Positions 1 to 12,639 of a stretch of 64,000 bases of DNA are shown one piece after another. A program made the position numbers and the translations under genes. The notes under the pieces are model-generated. The model did no database searches, was not told the origin of the DNA, and saw only the letters and a program-made list of their open reading frames with translations. The stretch is from the NCBI GenBank assembly GCA_028673005.1, contig CM054118.1, positions 83,391,855 to 83,455,854 on the forward strand, given 5' to 3'. Each line of letters opens with the position of its first letter. Within the stretch, counting starts at the first letter, position 1. Source of the stretch: Tanypteryx hageni. Taxonomy: Eukaryota; Arthropoda; Insecta; Odonata; Petaluridae.

Positions 1-300
1 TCTCTTTCTTCATTTCTCTCACTCCTAACCTCACTCCCCTCCTCGTCACTCCACCTTCTTCTTTACTCTTCTTCCGCTCCTTTATTTTTTCTGTCCACCC
101 CTACTCCTTTTTCACTATCCATCCTTCACCTGAAATTTCTTCCCTCCATCCCTCTACACCTCCTGCTATATTTATTCCCCCTTTCCGCCTTCTCTTTCCT
201 TTTGCTATATTCCCCCTCCCGTATCCGATCCTTCCCTCGATTTGTCCTACCCCTCTCCCACCTCTTCCGCAGCCTCCGCCCACCCCATTCACTCTTCATT
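1..300. repeat. Pyrimidine-rich low-complexity tract
   Basis: The plus strand is mostly C and T, in runs such as TTCCTCC and CCCTCCT. Short open frames on both strands come from the lack of stop codons in this composition, not from a gene. Similar strand-asymmetric islands recur at about 12.6, 22.0, 47.4, 57.0 and 57.3 kb. Confidence 0.7.
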
Positions 301-1039
301 CATCGTCAACAGCAGAGCATACGGAGTCGCATTCACGTGCGCTCGATAGACAGCGAAACTCTGCGGCGAGTTCTTCTCCTATCCACTGGATGACGTACAA
401 CACGTGCATAACGGACTGTGTGCTCCACTCGAGGGCAGGTGAATACTAGGGTCACGTACATTTCCAACCCGTTTTCCAGTGTTCTTTCGATAGAAAGGAC
501 CTCATGTGAATTGTAGCTGTTGCGCTCGCCAAAGACTCGCATAGCGCGCTCCTCCAAGCTGGCCAACGCGCATGTTTGGCAAAAATGTTCTCGCTCGTCA
601 AATAAATAACCCTTTGTTGAAACTTTGACCAAGAAATTAATTTTCTGGCTTGGATTACATTTTGTATTTATATTCATTGGAACTCTTTCACCCAACCAGC
701 GAGATTCGTTTTTACATCAGCGTATTTGATTTTTAATTTAAAGAACTGAATATTTGCTTTGGATTACTTATTGTTATAATTTTATTTAAGAAAAACCCAG
801 TAGGCAGTACAGAAATCAGTTATCTTTTTAACTCTGACGTTCTTGAATGCATGGAGTAATTATAAGGAGGAGCAAGACATATAACTGTTAAGTAATTACG
901 TTATTATTGAAGTATTTTGATTGGGTTGAAATTATGATGTTAACGGCGGGAAAGTGATTCACTAATATACCTTTTTTATTTGTTTTCGTATTTTTTATTT
1001 TTATAACAAATATTTCGCGAATTTCCAATTGTGATGTAA
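301..1039. other. Unassigned single-copy-looking DNA
   Basis: I see no recognisable gene or element here. A 120-codon minus-strand frame at 333-695 has no motif I recognise and no flanking gene structure. From about 700 the sequence is AT-rich. Confidence 0.5.
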
Positions 1040-2060
1040 CCTGTATCAAACAATATGATCCAAACGGAACTTATGTTGCCTAATTTCCTCATAAATATTT
1101 TAAATGAAATGTGGCGCAGCAATTACTTAGATTGGCTTTGATAGCATTTAAATCACCGAGAATGAGTTAATCTTTGTGTCCCCAAATTTCATAATTTCAT
1201 AATAAAATATTACAAATACATTCGAAAGGAAAACTAAATCGATCATGCGTATTTTTGTGGCAAAGATTACGCGTGTATATACTAAACCAGGGGTGGCCAT
1301 ACTTACCTGCCCTCGGAGCCGCATACGATGATTTTCAGAAGCTAGAGAGTCGTCTGACACAGTCAGCGATCATAAATTATTCGAACATATAACATAACCT
1401 GTGTCAAAAACAATTCAGATATACTGCAGATGTCCCTTGTGCATCCCCAACATCTCACATGCTACATTACGTCATTGTGCTCCGTAGTGAAAAACGTTGA
1501 CACGCTACTGAACATAAATTTAAAAGATCTGCATACTAAGATAAAACAGCCGCATGCGGCTCGCGAGTCACGGTTTGGCCACCACTGTGCTAGACGATAC
1601 CGAATCCAACAATAGTCGTTGCAATGGCAACACTCTCTTAATGAGTGAAAAAACGCAAAAACGCCAGTGTTTACAAAAAACGCGAATAAAAAATATCGAT
1701 AAATAACATTCTACGATATAAATTATAATCCACATTTCTTTCCTCAAAGGATAGTATAAATACCGCTCCGATATTATAATTCTAAGGTATTTTAATGTGC
1801 TAAAGCAAATTACACTGCACGATGGATTTCAGATTTCCCATGTAAATGAAATGGAAAGGATAGTTCCTGTAATCGAACTCGAGACTTTCAATCTTCGAAA
1901 TAAAAACTTTCCTCTGGATCTCGGTCTCAGTGTCAAGAGATTTCCGCCAAATGTAATTAAAATCAGTGCATTGGTTCAAAAGTTAATAGGGGAAGAACGC
2001 CAGACTGATACAACAAATAAAGTAAAAGCCTATTTCCATTCTGGAAAGTTGGCTAAAAAT
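1040..2060 (-). repeat. Dispersed repeat family A, copy 1 (interrupted by a MITE)
   Basis: This stretch aligns by eye, in the same orientation, with 3105-3800 once the MITE at 1288-1587 is removed. Shared landmarks, in order, are ACGCGTGTAT, ATGGCAACAC, TCCGATATTA, AGATTTCCCATGTAAAT and a block ending in AAAAGTTAATAGG followed by a remnant of the GACAGAC motif. A third copy lies inverted at 17.2-19.9 kb. The minus strand carries GGTTCGATTCC-like sequence resembling a tRNA B box. The strand given is the one that reads GTCTGTCTG towards the repeat body. The class is uncertain. The core resembles the Helitron at 17639-18451, so a Helitron-related origin is my inference. Confidence 0.7.
1288..1587. 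mobile_element. hAT-type MITE inserted in repeat A copy 1
   Basis: The left end reads CAGGGGTGGCCATACTTACC. The right end, reverse-complemented, begins CAGTGGTGGCCAAACCG and then continues with CGCGAGCCGCATGCGGC. The flanking 8-mers are tactaaac and tgctagac (6 of 8 match), as expected for an aged hAT target duplication. Removing the 300 bp plus one flank restores the family A sequence seen at about 3310-3350. There is no coding capacity. Confidence 0.75.
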
Positions 2061-3104
2061 ATCCGAAGTACTAAAAGAGAATTTCATATGTTGATTGACA
2101 CATTGTTACCAAACTATATACTAGATGGTATTGGATAAACACCTTTCATTTTAGGGAATGCCTTCAGTTCGTTGAGGCAGTTATTATTCGCTCACAAATA
2201 GGTTCTGAGAGAAAGAAGAGACAAAAAAGTCATGAAAGGAATCGGAGCTAAGGAAATAATTTACGAGAGACCCCGCATCAACTGGGAAAGGAGACATTTG
2301 AGAAAATGAAGAATACTTAAGAAGGTAATGGAAAATAGGTAATTACGGGAGACGGAGCGGAGGAGCGATGAGACGACAATGGAGGGTTTTAATTACAAAG
2401 GAATAATGGAGGGCAAACATTAAAAAATAGAATAAAAATAACTTTATAGAAAGAGCGTCCTGATATTCTGAAACAATGCCCTGGGAAAGACATCTTGTTT
2501 GTAAATGAACGGAATGATGAATCTTCAAATCGCTAAGGCTCAGTGAATAAAATATGACGTGAAAAATGAATTTCATCCGCGATGAACTAAGAAAAGAATG
2601 TGGAAGAGGAAAATAATTAGGACGACAGTGAATGAAGTTGACATAGCTAAGAGACAGAACGAAAATGCGCGGAGGATGAAGAGAGAGAGAGAAAAAGGGG
2701 GAAGAGGCAAGAATGCAAACAATAAAAACATCGAAATGCTGGCGATAAATGGATAACGGTACAGAAGATGAAAGATTATGATGTGAATCGCCTGGGCAAA
2801 CATAACGATTGAATACAGCAGATCATCTACGTCATAGTTTATTCAACTCACGAAAAGCAACCCAGGGGCGTCCAGCGGCACATTACGAGAGAGCATTAAT
2901 TGAGCTCTTCGGGATTTATATTATTAGCTAGACTAATAAGCTGTAAGAATCGTATAACAGAGCAGTAGTAGTGGGAACGGTGAAAAATAGCAGAAGATGA
3001 AAACTAATAATAAAATTTGCGAAAAACAAATACCTATCTGCATTGATAATATTGAATAATTTGAAATGCACATATGAACTTATAACAGAGGAAAAGATGG
3101 CATA
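2061..3104. other. Purine-leaning spacer between the two A copies
   Basis: The plus strand is rich in GA between about 2190 and 2760, with a run of GAGAGAGAGAAAAAGG near 2680. Hydrophobic minus-strand frames at 2343-3113 are composition artefacts. No gene is recognised. Confidence 0.5.
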
Positions 3105-3800
3105 ACAAAACAAGATGATCCTAACAAAACTTATGATACCTAATTTCCATTTAGTGATTTATTTAATATTTATATTGGCTTTAATAGCTTAAAAATCACC
3201 ACGGATGAGTTGCTCTTTGTGATTCTAAATTTCGTAATATAGTATTATAAAATATTACAAATATATTCGATCGGAAAACTAAATTGATAACGCGTATTTG
3301 TGGCAAAAATGACGCGTGTATCACTAGACTATACCGAATTCGAGTCCAACAATAGTTGTTGCTATGGCAACACTGTCGTAGTAAGTGATAAAACTACAAT
3401 AACGTAAGTATTTACGCAATGTTCGAAGAAATACAATCGATAAGTCGATTCTACGATAAAAATTACAATTTCAATTCCTTCCTCAGAGTACAGTAAAATG
3501 CCCGCTCCGATATTACAATTCTAAGTTATTTTAATGTGCAAGAGAAAATTACTGCACAATAGATTTCAGATTTCCCATGTAAATCGAATGGGAAGGATAG
3601 TTCCTAGAGTCGAACCCGTGATTTTCAACCTTCACAGCAAAAACCATCTTCGGGTGCTCAGCCCTAGTAGCAAGAAATTTCCACCAAGTGTCATGAGAAT
3701 CGGTCTACTGCTTCAAAAGCTAATAGGGGGGACAGACAGACAGACGGTTAGTCAGACAGACACAACGACGAAACTATAAGCCTATTTCCATTTTGGAAGG
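3105..3800 (-). repeat. Dispersed repeat family A, copy 2
   Basis: This is the uninterrupted copy used to define family A. It contains the empty site corresponding to the MITE insertion in copy 1. Its right part has GGACAGACAGACAGACGG preceded by a block reading GAGAATCGGTCTACTG. That 'AATCGGTC ... GACAGAC' arrangement recurs in other repeats of this window. Short frames inside it are not a plausible gene. Confidence 0.7.
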
Positions 3801-4689
3801 TAGTTTAAAAAATACGGCGAAATGTTGATAATAAGAAAATGTGCCGAAGAGGAGAGGGAGGCATATTGAAATAGAAGGGAATCTTTTTATACATACGTAT
3901 AGTAACATAAATATAAGAGCCTTTTAAACAAATATAACTTTTACATATCGAAGTTGGCATACAAAGAACCTTCTTTACAACAACGTTTTATGTGGAACGG
4001 ACTTTGGAGCAAAGTGTTGACCCAATCAAATGTGGAGAGTGAATCAGAAAGGGAGAGAAAGAGAAAGTTGTATTGTAGGGAAAGCGAGGAGGGAATAGGG
4101 GAGAAGGCGAAAGAAGGAATAGGAGAGAAGGCGAAAGAAGAAAGCTGGAGTTATGGTGCAGTGGGAATACTCGATGCGATTCACTTTTCCTTGAGAAAGA
4201 AGAGGCGATGTTTACTTGGCAACTCTCTTTCTCTCTCTCCCTATCTCTCTCTCCTCATTCAAACCTTCCGTCGCAAGCAAAGTGCGGTAGAGATGGTTCA
4301 AATGAAAAAAGTAAAAGTGAATAAGAACAGTTGTCAGATTTTTTATTGCAGTAGTTAATCCAAATGAAACGACGTTCAGCGTGTATGGCGATAAATGTGT
4401 GCCACAAAGGAAAGCGGGTCGAAAAGATTAAAAACATAGTCGGTGAACATGAAGATGCTTCTCAGCCTGGCCAAACAAACCACATAGTCACGCTTGAAAA
4501 CATATCCGCTATTCATGAATAAGCTCCTGAAAAATACTTTCTCATCAGATACATTCAATAGCCTTAACAAGGTTATGGAGATACCTGAGAAAAGTATTTT
4601 TTCAGTGCTTGTTCTTGAAATTTATCAATCATAATACGAGTTCGACAATTCTCTTTTTTGAATTAACATCTGCAATTTAAATTCTCAAT
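3801..4689. other. Spacer with a short purine direct repeat
   Basis: A unit of about 24 bp containing GGAATAGGGGAGAAGGCGAA is duplicated at about 4093-4140, and a CT-rich run lies at 4222-4258. The 134-codon frame at 3954-4358 is driven by this repeat and has no recognised domain. Confidence 0.45.
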
Positions 4690-5440
4690 CCAGGACATCG
4701 AATTTGTTCATCACTTCGTCCATGGCGAGCTAAAGATAAAGTGTGAAAAATGGATCCATCGCCACCTTACAGATTAACTATAAGGACGACGAGTTGTTAC
4801 TGGATCAATATAAAGGTGAATGGGATGATTTTTTAGGCCGCATAGTGACTAGGGATGAATCATAGATGCATTACTTTCAGTCTGAAAGTAAGCTAGCACA
4901 TAAGAATTTGGCGTCATTCCAGCTCACCAAAGCCTAAGAAATTCAGAGCAACCCAGTAGCATAAAAGGCGATGCTAACTGTACTTCTGGATGAAAATGGG
5001 GTTATTTTTGAGAGTTACATGAAGAAGAATACAAATATAAACTGTGCCTATTAGTGCGATAAGCTTAAGTGTCAATTGAAGCCTTCAATCCGGGCCAAAC
5101 GTAGAGAGTTGATCTCAAAAGGGTTTGTTTACAGAACGACAGCTTCCGTCCTCATAATTACCGGGCAGCTGTCGATACCATTAAAGATCTTCACCCTGAA
5201 GAGGTACTACACTTCCCTTATTCACTTGACTTTGCTCCAAGAGGCTATCATCTTTTTGGACCACTCAAAGAGGCATTCTGTAGAAAGCGTTTCCAATCTG
5301 ACAACGAAGTTCAAACAGCGGTGCATGATTAGCTCAGAAAGTAACCAAAGCAATTCTCTTCCGACGGAACAAACGAATTAGTTTCGCGATGGAAGAAGTG
5401 CATTGAAAGAGCAAGAGATCAAAATGAAAAGTAAAGAGGA
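4690..5440 (+). pseudogene. Tc1/mariner transposase relic
   Basis: Translation in shifting frames gives pieces typical of a mariner transposase: a KWIHRHLTD-like helix, a degenerate VTRDE-like remnant of the first catalytic Asp block, and near the end HPEEVLHFPYSLDFAPRGYH. The last corresponds to the 'HPPYSPDLAPSDYHLF' block that carries the last catalytic acidic residue. It is followed by FGPLKEAFCRKRFQSDNE and RWKKCIERARD, the usual C-terminal 'RWxKCIE' block. Many stops and frameshifts separate the pieces, so it is long dead. A mariner transposase normally excises and inserts its element at TA dinucleotides in the nucleus. I could not define the terminal inverted repeats. Confidence 0.8.
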
Positions 5441-8150
5441 TCCTGAAACCAGGTTACAATGCAGAATATTTATTTAACTTTTGCCGTTTTCATTTAAATC
5501 ATCCTTTACAATGTAATGATGAATGCTAATTTGTTTATATATCTATGCATGTGTTTATACATGTACATTTGTACATAAAAATCATATCTTTGTGAAATTT
5601 ACATTGTATTTAGAATTTACAAGTGGTTAGGTGAATTTCTTTGTGCAAACATTTTATTGATTTTTATTTATCCTAACAAATGTCATGATAAATGTATATT
5701 TATGTGTATGTAGATAAATTTTTTTATGATTTTATTTGTGTATATGTGTTCATCAAGCTCATCTATGTAATAATTATATTGTATTGTTAAATGAAAAGGG
5801 GTTATGTGGAAGAGGAGACTGACTCAGTCGCAATCTCGCCTCAATAAAGACGTAATTCAATTCAATACAACCTCAAATTACTCCATCTCTTGTTCGATTA
5901 CGGCTTGTTCGTTGAGTAAGGAGCCAAGTTGTCAGCAATCATTAGTTAGAGAAGGAGATTCCCTAGACAATTATTTAATCACATTCGACATCCGCGAAAG
6001 TTTTAACGAATAAGGTCTCCACGGGTACAGAGATCAAGTAAGTTTAAGATTATACTGGAGGACGGTTTATCTATAGAGGGCTCTAAATATTGGCAGAGGA
6101 TCAACTATGCTGGAGAATGGCTTTTCAAGACTTTTCAAAGAAAGAGAAAAAATTCGATAACATTTCTGATTGCACATCTTTTTTATAATTCCTAAATATT
6201 TACGTTGACTTATTTCGGAACTCCTACGAGCGTCTGTGATTTATAAATATATCCACAATAAGATTATTGTCATTTTGGGATTTCGAAAAAGTTTTAAAGT
6301 AAAAATAATAGAAATACTGCGACTAATGCAGTGTTTGGAGTCAAAGCAAAGTTTACTCAAAAGAATACTGGAAAGAATCATATTATTCTAATATTTTCAT
6401 CACAAAAAATGTCTCTTGACAAAGAACAATGAAAAATGCGAAACGTAGAGATTTCAAATGTGGAGGAAAAAAGACTGCAAAGAATTTCATTCCAACCTAA
6501 ACTTAAAAAATATTTTGCATTTTATACCCAAGAAAGAATCCGTATGAACAGTACATGCTTAATCTGCCACTGAAAATTTCAAATAATATCTATCAGCTCG
6601 AATTGAATCAGTGATGTTGCAAATGGAAATACTTTGCCATATCAAAGGAAAGCCAATAATTTCATTTAAAAAAGATTCATCACCCGCATGTTGTTATGGA
6701 AATCTTCTTTCTGTGCTTCAATTTTTCATGTGGTGTTATTACCGATACAACAATGCGCGCCAATGATTTATCACTAGCAAAAAACGAACACCTTTGCATT
6801 TAACTTCAAAGCCTTGATATTAGATATTTGTGAAAGGCTGCACGAGAATAATAGAATTATGATATGGTTCATTGCTAAAACTGGTATCTCAATTTGGCGT
6901 GGAGAGGAGAAATCCAAATCAACTTTCTTGTTTACAGAGATGTAAAAACTGTTACCGCACTCCGTTTATTTTCGTCAATATGGCGAACTTGATTCAGGAA
7001 TACGATCCAAACATGTGGTTTTACTTCCATTTCATATAATAAAATATGACGTGTTATAATATTTAATATTAATAGGCTATTTTAGTAATATTTAGTTAGT
7101 TTAGCAATAGGTAGTTTTGTAATATGCGAGTTTGGTGTTGGATTGAAATAAAATCCTCAAAAATAAAACACTAATGGAATTGGAAAGTTTTGAGCAATAT
7201 CCCCACAAAACAAATCATTCTATCAAATAATGTTAATTAGAGGAATTATTTATCTACAACATATCAAAGAAATAATTTTCTTAGTTCTTACGGGTAGAAT
7301 GTAAAAATTTTATTATTTTTTTCGGCAAAGCGGCAGCTGTGATTATATGACATGGCTCAAGCATTTCATTTTGCCACACTTTTAACAAAAACATAAATAC
7401 CAAATTTTAATTAAATAAATCCGTTGGTAATATTCTGCCCAAAGAAGGACGGTCCGATTGCAGTGACGCTTTAACTTTTAAAAAGTAATGTGCCCAAAAA
7501 TGCAAGGTTTTTAAAAAACCGTTAATAAAACTATTCAGTTAATTTTGCATGTGCCTGATTGAAAGTTGCTCTTTTGCCATGAAGAGAAACGGAAAACAAT
7601 TTTAAAATGGGCAGTTGCGTATTTAATGACTAATTGATATAAAATTACAAAACAGGTAAATAACCGTATAAAATCGCAGGCATCTTCACCATCATTTGTC
7701 AAATAGAATACGATACGCTTTCGAAGGTAAAATATAAATCTCAATAGCTTAACTCGACAAAATTAAGTAACCATTTCATTGCTGTATGCAAGTGTTTACG
7801 ATTAATTTCTCTTTGGAATATGATTAATTATTTATATCCCTTAAAATTTTGGCTTTTGTAAGAATCTTTCTTTATACGAATCACTGGCATCCATTAGCGG
7901 AACTAGCGCGCTTAACACGAAAAGACACCCTTCCTTTGCCGCGGTACCTGTGTGTGATAAAATCACTTCGTTTTTTCTTCAGATTTACCGCTTTTCTATA
8001 GGTACCCGTTAATGGTTACATCAAAAGTACTATTTTATGAATAATTTTAAAGTTATCTAACTCATAAAAATATTTTTTTTCTTGTGGACTCCTGCAAAAG
8101 CATTTCAAGGGCACCGTTTTTATTTTTGCGTAAAGCGCCCTAATTATCAT
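5441..8150. other. AT-rich non-coding stretch
   Basis: I recognise no gene or element. At 5520-5770 there is TG/TA-rich low-complexity DNA with repeated TGTTTATA and TACATTTGTACAT words. The longest frames (about 69 codons) have no motif. Confidence 0.5.
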
Positions 8151-8700
8151 TTCGTGCGGACACCCATCTCCTAAAATGCGCGCGCTTTCTCTGTTTGGAT
8201 ATCACAATTGCCTGCCGGTTGTTTTTTTCACAGCGAGGGTAGGAAAGCAGTCGAGGGACATTAGCACCTAGAGACCACCAAGAAGGATTGTTTTGGGGAA
8301 CGCGCGTTCACACAAACACGAGCACGCCCCTCCCCCACTCGCACCCCCTCTCTCCCCTCTCTCTAATTCCCTTCTCCCCCTCCTTCCTTACACCTTTTCC
8401 ATCTGGTGGCGTCAGCCGACGCTATTCTAAATCATCTCATTCCGGGAGTGGGGAATTGACCACTCTCCCAAGAGGGAGGTGGGCGCAGGGACGGAGGGAA
8501 CTGCTCGCAATTTTGAATCGTGGAGCACTTTTGAAAACTCAGTGGGAGCGAGGAGGACAAGAGATGTTGGATAATGTAGGCGAAGTGCTCCTGAGAGACG
8601 ATTACGGCAGCGAATACAAACTGGCGCAAATGTCTCCCAATAGCACTGTGCATGGTCTCCATTGTATCCTCAAACTCCTTTTTTTTTAAAAAAAAGGTAC
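8151..8700. other. GC-richer island with CT tract
   Basis: The base composition rises clearly above its surroundings. It includes a CT-rich run at about 8320-8400 and a short self-complementary block around 8446-8480 (GGAATTGACCACTCTCCC...GGGAGG). Overlapping frames of 133 and 121 codons on opposite strands have no recognisable domain. A promoter or exon is possible, but nothing proves it. Confidence 0.35.
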
Positions 8701-8849
8701 TCGTATTTTGCTGCAACAGAATGAGCATCCCCTTACAGGCTCTGGTTCGAGCTACGACAAACAAGATGGAAAAGTATACTCCATAAATGGAATACACAGA
8801 GATTTCAAAGGCGTTCTTAATGGGAAATACGTATGGAACGGTATCGAAA

Positions 8850-9455
8850 GATTAGGAGATTCTCGAATGTTTATCCCCGAAACTATAATCTCGGGGACTA
8901 TCTTGTAGTCAATGTTGATATCTATCCAAATAAATTTTTTAATCTATACATCACGGATCACATAAAATCATGGGAGAGAGATATATGGATTTTTAATTAT
9001 TGTTTGCTGAGAGAACCGTCTTAGCGATCGATGTAAACAAAATATGCGATGTTTTGCTAGGGAATTTCTCGAATTTATATCTGCGAACCTATAACTCATA
9101 ATTATGTGGCCTCGAGGACTTTATTGTAGTAAATATTGTTTTCTATCCGAATAATATTTTTTATATACACCTTACATATCATATAAGAGCTAGGGAGATA
9201 AAATTTTCATATTTTATTTTTGTTTGACGGATGCCATTTAACGAGATATTGAAGTAATTACGTAAAGTGAAATTTCTAATTGACAGATTCAGTTAAAAAT
9301 CACAATGGGCAATAATTTTTAATATAGATCACTCATACGTAATTAAATTAAAATCCGTCCAGCGGTTAAGGAGATGAAAGTTACGAGGGACGGACGGACG
9401 GTCCAGACGTGCCCATAAGGCGTTCCGCTATTACCGCTTTGCTGGTAAAGAACGC
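8850..9455. repeat. Internally duplicated repeat (family C, copy 1)
   Basis: Two roughly 200-bp units lie in tandem at about 8856-9045 and 9062-9255. Both contain a TCTCGAAT..TATC.., a GTAGT(A/C)AAT.TTG.T.TCTATCC and an AT-rich block in the same order. The array ends in ATTAAAATCCGTCCAGCGGT followed by GGACGGACGGACGG. A second copy of that tail is at about 16008-16070. Class unknown. Confidence 0.5.
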
Positions 9456-11597
9456 CTAAAAAGGGATGAATATGTTATTATAAATCACATCGGAGGAATG
9501 TTTTAACGGTTACGGAGAAAGTGCCGGTGAAATCCGAGCGGCTATGGGATGGATGAAATAATGCCTTTGAATAAAAAATTTTGCGATATAACTGCGATTT
9601 CAGTTTCGAAAAACCTTTTTTCGGTTGGAGAAAATGTAAACTGGCAAAAATGGTTCAGAAGAGCGCATGTCCTTCTACGGTAACTACGACATGAGCAGTG
9701 AAGTATTTTGTAAGATTAATAAATAATCAATTTGACAATATACTTAATATTTTTCCTGATTAAATGATAAAAGAGAAATGCTAATAAATATAGAAAGTCA
9801 TGTTTTTAATGATGCTACAAGTACTATTGTGTAATTTTTAATGGACTAACCAGCATATCATTTGACGTTTATGTCTTCATATCGTTTATGTCTAGGTACA
9901 CGGCTATGCACCAACCAAAGTTATGGTAGCTTGACGTCCAAGTAATTATTTATATTATTGTTACCATCATATGCAGCTGCGCGATAAACACTTGGATCTT
10001 CCCCTCAATATGCTATCAGTCTGAAATAATGAATCGCTGCTAAAGCAGTAACGGTTTATGTGAGATCTGCATGGCAAATTTCAAGCATTAGTTATGAACC
10101 ACGAATATCGCTTTGATCTAAATTGGCATGGTGGTATTCATTGGAGCCTTATATAATTTTGATATAAATTGCCGGAAATTGGTTGAACAGAAGCGTTTAG
10201 GCCAAATTCTGGAGCAATTTTACACCGGTTATTACGATTATAAGATATGAAGTTCAGTTCCGACACATCTAGGATTTCGTTTGCCACATTTAGGTTGTTC
10301 TTATCCTAATTTATGACTTCGATTTCGAGAAAGAGTCGGGGAGAGACTTCGAAAAACGATTGAAGTAATTCTGTCACTCGTAGCCCGATGTAAATTTTGC
10401 GCTGTCGGTGTAGTATCAGCGAAACACTGCGCCTAGAATTTCACGTCAAAATATTTTATATGCGCTCACAAAATCCTAAGTATATAAACACGGTTGTCTT
10501 CAAAATTTGTTAAGGTGAGCTCATTTGCAGGCGGTTTCATATTCTTCCTTCGTTGAAACATGTAACATGTGCTTGCTTTCTATTTCAATCATTATTTTAG
10601 ATTCATTATTTTTGTTCAGTTTAATTTATTTACTTGATGAAGTGTGCGTAGCCAGTGCATGTTTTTTAATCATAAAAATTAACCATAAGAATAAAGTTTT
10701 TTTTTACAAACTAGCTATTTACCAAAAGTTTTCTCCAGACACATATTATTGATGATTTTTATTGATTGTCATTTTAAACAAATTGCTGCATTATCAGTAG
10801 CTGCTCTCGAGTGACAGCAGCTAATGATAATGAGAGCTTCTCTCTCGAAATACGTATTTAGCGCTCTGTTCTTCACGCTAAATTCCTTTAGTATGCGGTC
10901 GGAGTCATCAATTCACACTGTCGTTATTTTCTTAGAATCAGCTCTTGGTCAACTTCCATGGGTCTTTGGTTTTTCCAGCATTTGAAATGCGAATGCCTTT
11001 TATGAAATCGTATTTGGAAGATCTAGTTTAATGGTAAAATTTATTTTGTATAAACGGAGATAAAAAAACTGCTGGATATATCATCACGCTTACAAGAAAA
11101 CTACCGGAACATTTATTTGTCCCGAAAAAATATTCGGGACACCGGGATAAAACTCTGAACACCGGGACAAATCCCGGGAAACCGGGATGCCTGGTCACTC
11201 TAGTATAGATTCAACATTTAGAAGACTATTACACTTACGTCGAGCGCAGCTGCCAAATTTCTCCTGCTGGTATATTCCTCTAGTATTAGACGTTTTAAGA
11301 AATAAAACTAAAAATTTAATGTAGATCAATGTAATACACTGAATTTACAATTAAATCAATAATAGTGTTAGTATTGATGCTCCGAAGGTAATTTTTCTTT
11401 CGCGTGGCTTCTTAAGCAGGGGTCCTTATGTTCGAGGTCGCTATATAATCGGGTATATACGGTACATTGATTCCTTTATTCATTATTTTTTCCCTTTGCT
11501 GCTATCAATTCCAGTCCTAAGTATCAAATGCTTCATTCGTATTGTTTTACGTAAATAGACCCGTGTGGTGACATTTTTTCATGAGAGAAACTCTTAT
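9456..11597. other. AT-rich stretch with one MITE-like fragment
   Basis: No gene is recognised. At about 11110-11200 short CCGGGA/CACCGGGACAAATCCCGGGA words repeat and end in CCTGGTCACTC, which looks like one terminus of an old MITE. The partner terminus was not found. Confidence 0.4.
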
Positions 11598-11598
11598 C

Positions 11599-11600
<2 letters not shown>

Positions 11601-11677
<77 letters not shown>
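11601..11677. repeat. (TC)n followed by (TA)n microsatellite
   Basis: An uninterrupted TC run at 11601-11624 is followed by TA repeats at about 11626-11677. The SINE that follows starts immediately at the end of the TA run. Confidence 0.95.
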
Positions 11678-11679
<2 letters not shown>

Positions 11680-11985
11680 GATGCCGGTGGTGTAGTTGTT
11701 AGGACGCTGGCTGCTACTCGTCAGCTGCTTGGAAAGGCAGCGGGCACGAATCCTGCGCATGTAGGATTTTTCCAAGATCGCCCGGCCCCTGGTTTGTGTG
11801 GTTTGAGAAGACCACGCAAATTCAGCGTTACGTCCTTCGAAAGGGATGTTAAACAATGGCTCTCTTGGTGCTCTTCGCAAAGAGTAGGCAAATGCCGGCA
11901 CCGGGTTTCCCTCCTCCCTTCCGTGTGTGTGTCCGGTGTGGAAGGCAACGGGAAACCAACACAACGTGTATGTATATTCACTAGT
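11678..11985 (+). mobile_element. tRNA-derived SINE, copy 1
   Basis: The head resembles a pol III promoter: an A-box-like TGGTGTAGTTGTTAGGACGC, then a B-box-like GGGCACGAATCCTGC about 45 bp further on. A non-tRNA body follows with landmarks CCCGGCCCCTGGTTTGTGTG, GACCACGCAAATTCAGCG, GGGATGTTAAACAATGG and TGCCGGCACCGGG. The same body is found inverted at 40785-40985, so it is an independent dispersed copy. SINEs are transcribed by RNA polymerase III and mobilised by a partner LINE. The partner is not identified. The 3' edge is approximate. Confidence 0.8.
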
Positions 11986-12034
11986 CAAAGCCAATCAATG
12001 AATTGGGAGGGCCTGTCGTATGACAGAACAGTAT

Positions 12035-12118
12035 GAATGTGTGTATAATATACATATATCAACTTAAGGAAAATAAAAGGTAGTGATATGCACACACACA
12101 CACGCATATGTATATGTA

Positions 12119-12164
<46 letters not shown>

Positions 12165-12184
12165 CTTAGGGAATAAAGGTAGTG

Positions 12185-12217
<33 letters not shown>

Positions 12218-12240
12218 CAACATACATATATACACACACA
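12035..12240. repeat. Duplicated (CA)n/(TA)n microsatellite block
   Basis: TA runs lie at about 12127-12160 and 12190-12217. Each is preceded by a similar ACTTA(A/G)GGAA.AAAGGTAGTGA(C/T)AT sequence, so the block is an approximately 110-bp duplication. Reading frames here are repeat shadows. Confidence 0.85.
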
Positions 12241-12639
12241 GCTATGCTGTGATCCAAGTCTATATAATGCGTTTCACCACACAGAAAACTTTCCTTTTCC
12301 TCTATCCCCGTCCCCTCTGGGTATGGAGTTCACACTCGATTCGCACGTCTTCCGAAAATTATTCCATCTGCGCTCTCCCCACACACAGTGGGTTGCAATT
12401 AAGGGGCCAACCACCCCTTCCCCAGGGCACGCACCATCCGACAAAAGACAGCGGAGAAGCTACGCACTTTAGCGCCCTCCTCACGACGCCTCACGGACTC
12501 GAAAATAGCGGCATCGGCCGAAAAATTTGTCGCAGAGGATTATCCTAGCCCGGGCTCTTTAGCTCAGAATGCCGTTCCACGCTCTACACCGCAGACTTCT
12601 TGCGCCAACAAAATGGTAGCGGGAAGGAAAATAATTTTC

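Noticed and set aside
333..695. 120-codon minus-strand open frame
   Set aside because: No recognisable domain, no promoter or splice context, and the length is expected by chance in a window of this size.
11197..11286. CTCTAGTAT direct repeats as a target duplication
   Set aside because: The 70-odd bp between them have no element termini. Chance is likely.
11626..11994. Tyr-Ile repeat frames around the SINE
   Set aside because: The repeats are translated (TA)n, and the rest is SINE body.
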